DNA from: Chloroflexota bacterium
GTDB taxonomy: Bacteria > Chloroflexota > Limnocylindria > Limnocylindrales > CSP1-4
Direction of reading: 5' to 3'
Length of the DNA stretch: 5,873 nt
Assembly (NCBI GenBank): GCA_021801545.1
Contig: JAJYXX010000388.1
Span: 1 to 5,873 of the forward strand
Shown here: positions 5,873 to 5,873 of the stretch, piece by piece
Layout: each line of letters starts with the position of its first letter
Numbering within the stretch: the first letter of the stretch is position 1
Position numbers and translations under genes: made by a program
Notes under the pieces: generated by a model
Database searches by the model: none
What the model was told of the DNA's origin: nothing
Seen by the model: only the letters and a program-made list of their open reading frames with translations

Positions 5873-5873
5873 A

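Noticed and set aside
1..5873. CRISPR arrays, insertion sequences, phage genes
   Set aside because: No regularly spaced repeats, transposase or integrase motifs, or terminal inverted repeats with target duplications were seen on either strand.

Overview
This 5.9 kb window is high-GC DNA (roughly 70% by eye) with GTG starts and dense same-strand coding. A membrane adaptor carrying a peptidoglycan-binding domain, a lipoprotein and an ABC exporter suggest a monoderm-type high-GC bacterium, most likely an actinomycete or a high-GC Chloroflexota relative. The sequence alone does not settle the phylum.

Layout. All protein genes are on the minus strand and one tRNA is on the plus strand. Reading the minus strand from the right edge: (i) a small cysteine-containing lipoprotein (about 5872 to 5328); (ii) a HlyD/RND-type adaptor with an inserted peptidoglycan-binding domain (5278-4239); (iii) a MacB/LolD-type ABC ATPase (4242-3586); (iv) a MacB/FtsX-type permease (3589-2452); (v) the ligand-binding half of a TetR-type regulator without its DNA-binding half (about 2451-2083). 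Next come a strong hairpin, tRNA-Arg(UCG) on the plus strand (1916-1991), a 190-base non-coding gap holding a 20-bp tandem repeat, and a large acyltransferase-3/SGNH O-acyltransferase (1725 to 1) that runs off the left edge.

How they work together. The adaptor/ATPase and ATPase/permease pairs each overlap by four bases (GTGA), so they look like one translationally coupled operon with the lipoprotein 49 bases upstream. The likely machine is an exporter: cytoplasmic ATPase, MacB-like membrane permease, and a membrane-anchored adaptor that reaches the cell wall, with the lipoprotein as an accessory outside. The acyltransferase is a separate envelope gene that probably acylates a cell-surface glycan.

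The most important caveat is reading-frame damage. The lipoprotein, adaptor, permease and regulator remnant each contain at least one apparent single-base indel (five in about 3.4 kb). The ATPase and the visible 575 codons of the acyltransferase are intact. Two of the indels fall in short G/C runs, which fits sequencing or assembly error, but real decay of the exporter locus cannot be excluded. I did not find a clearly undescribed system. The most distinctive signals are this cluster of frame breaks, the headless TetR domain abutting the permease, the tandem repeat upstream of the acyltransferase, and a strong excess of GATC throughout the window.
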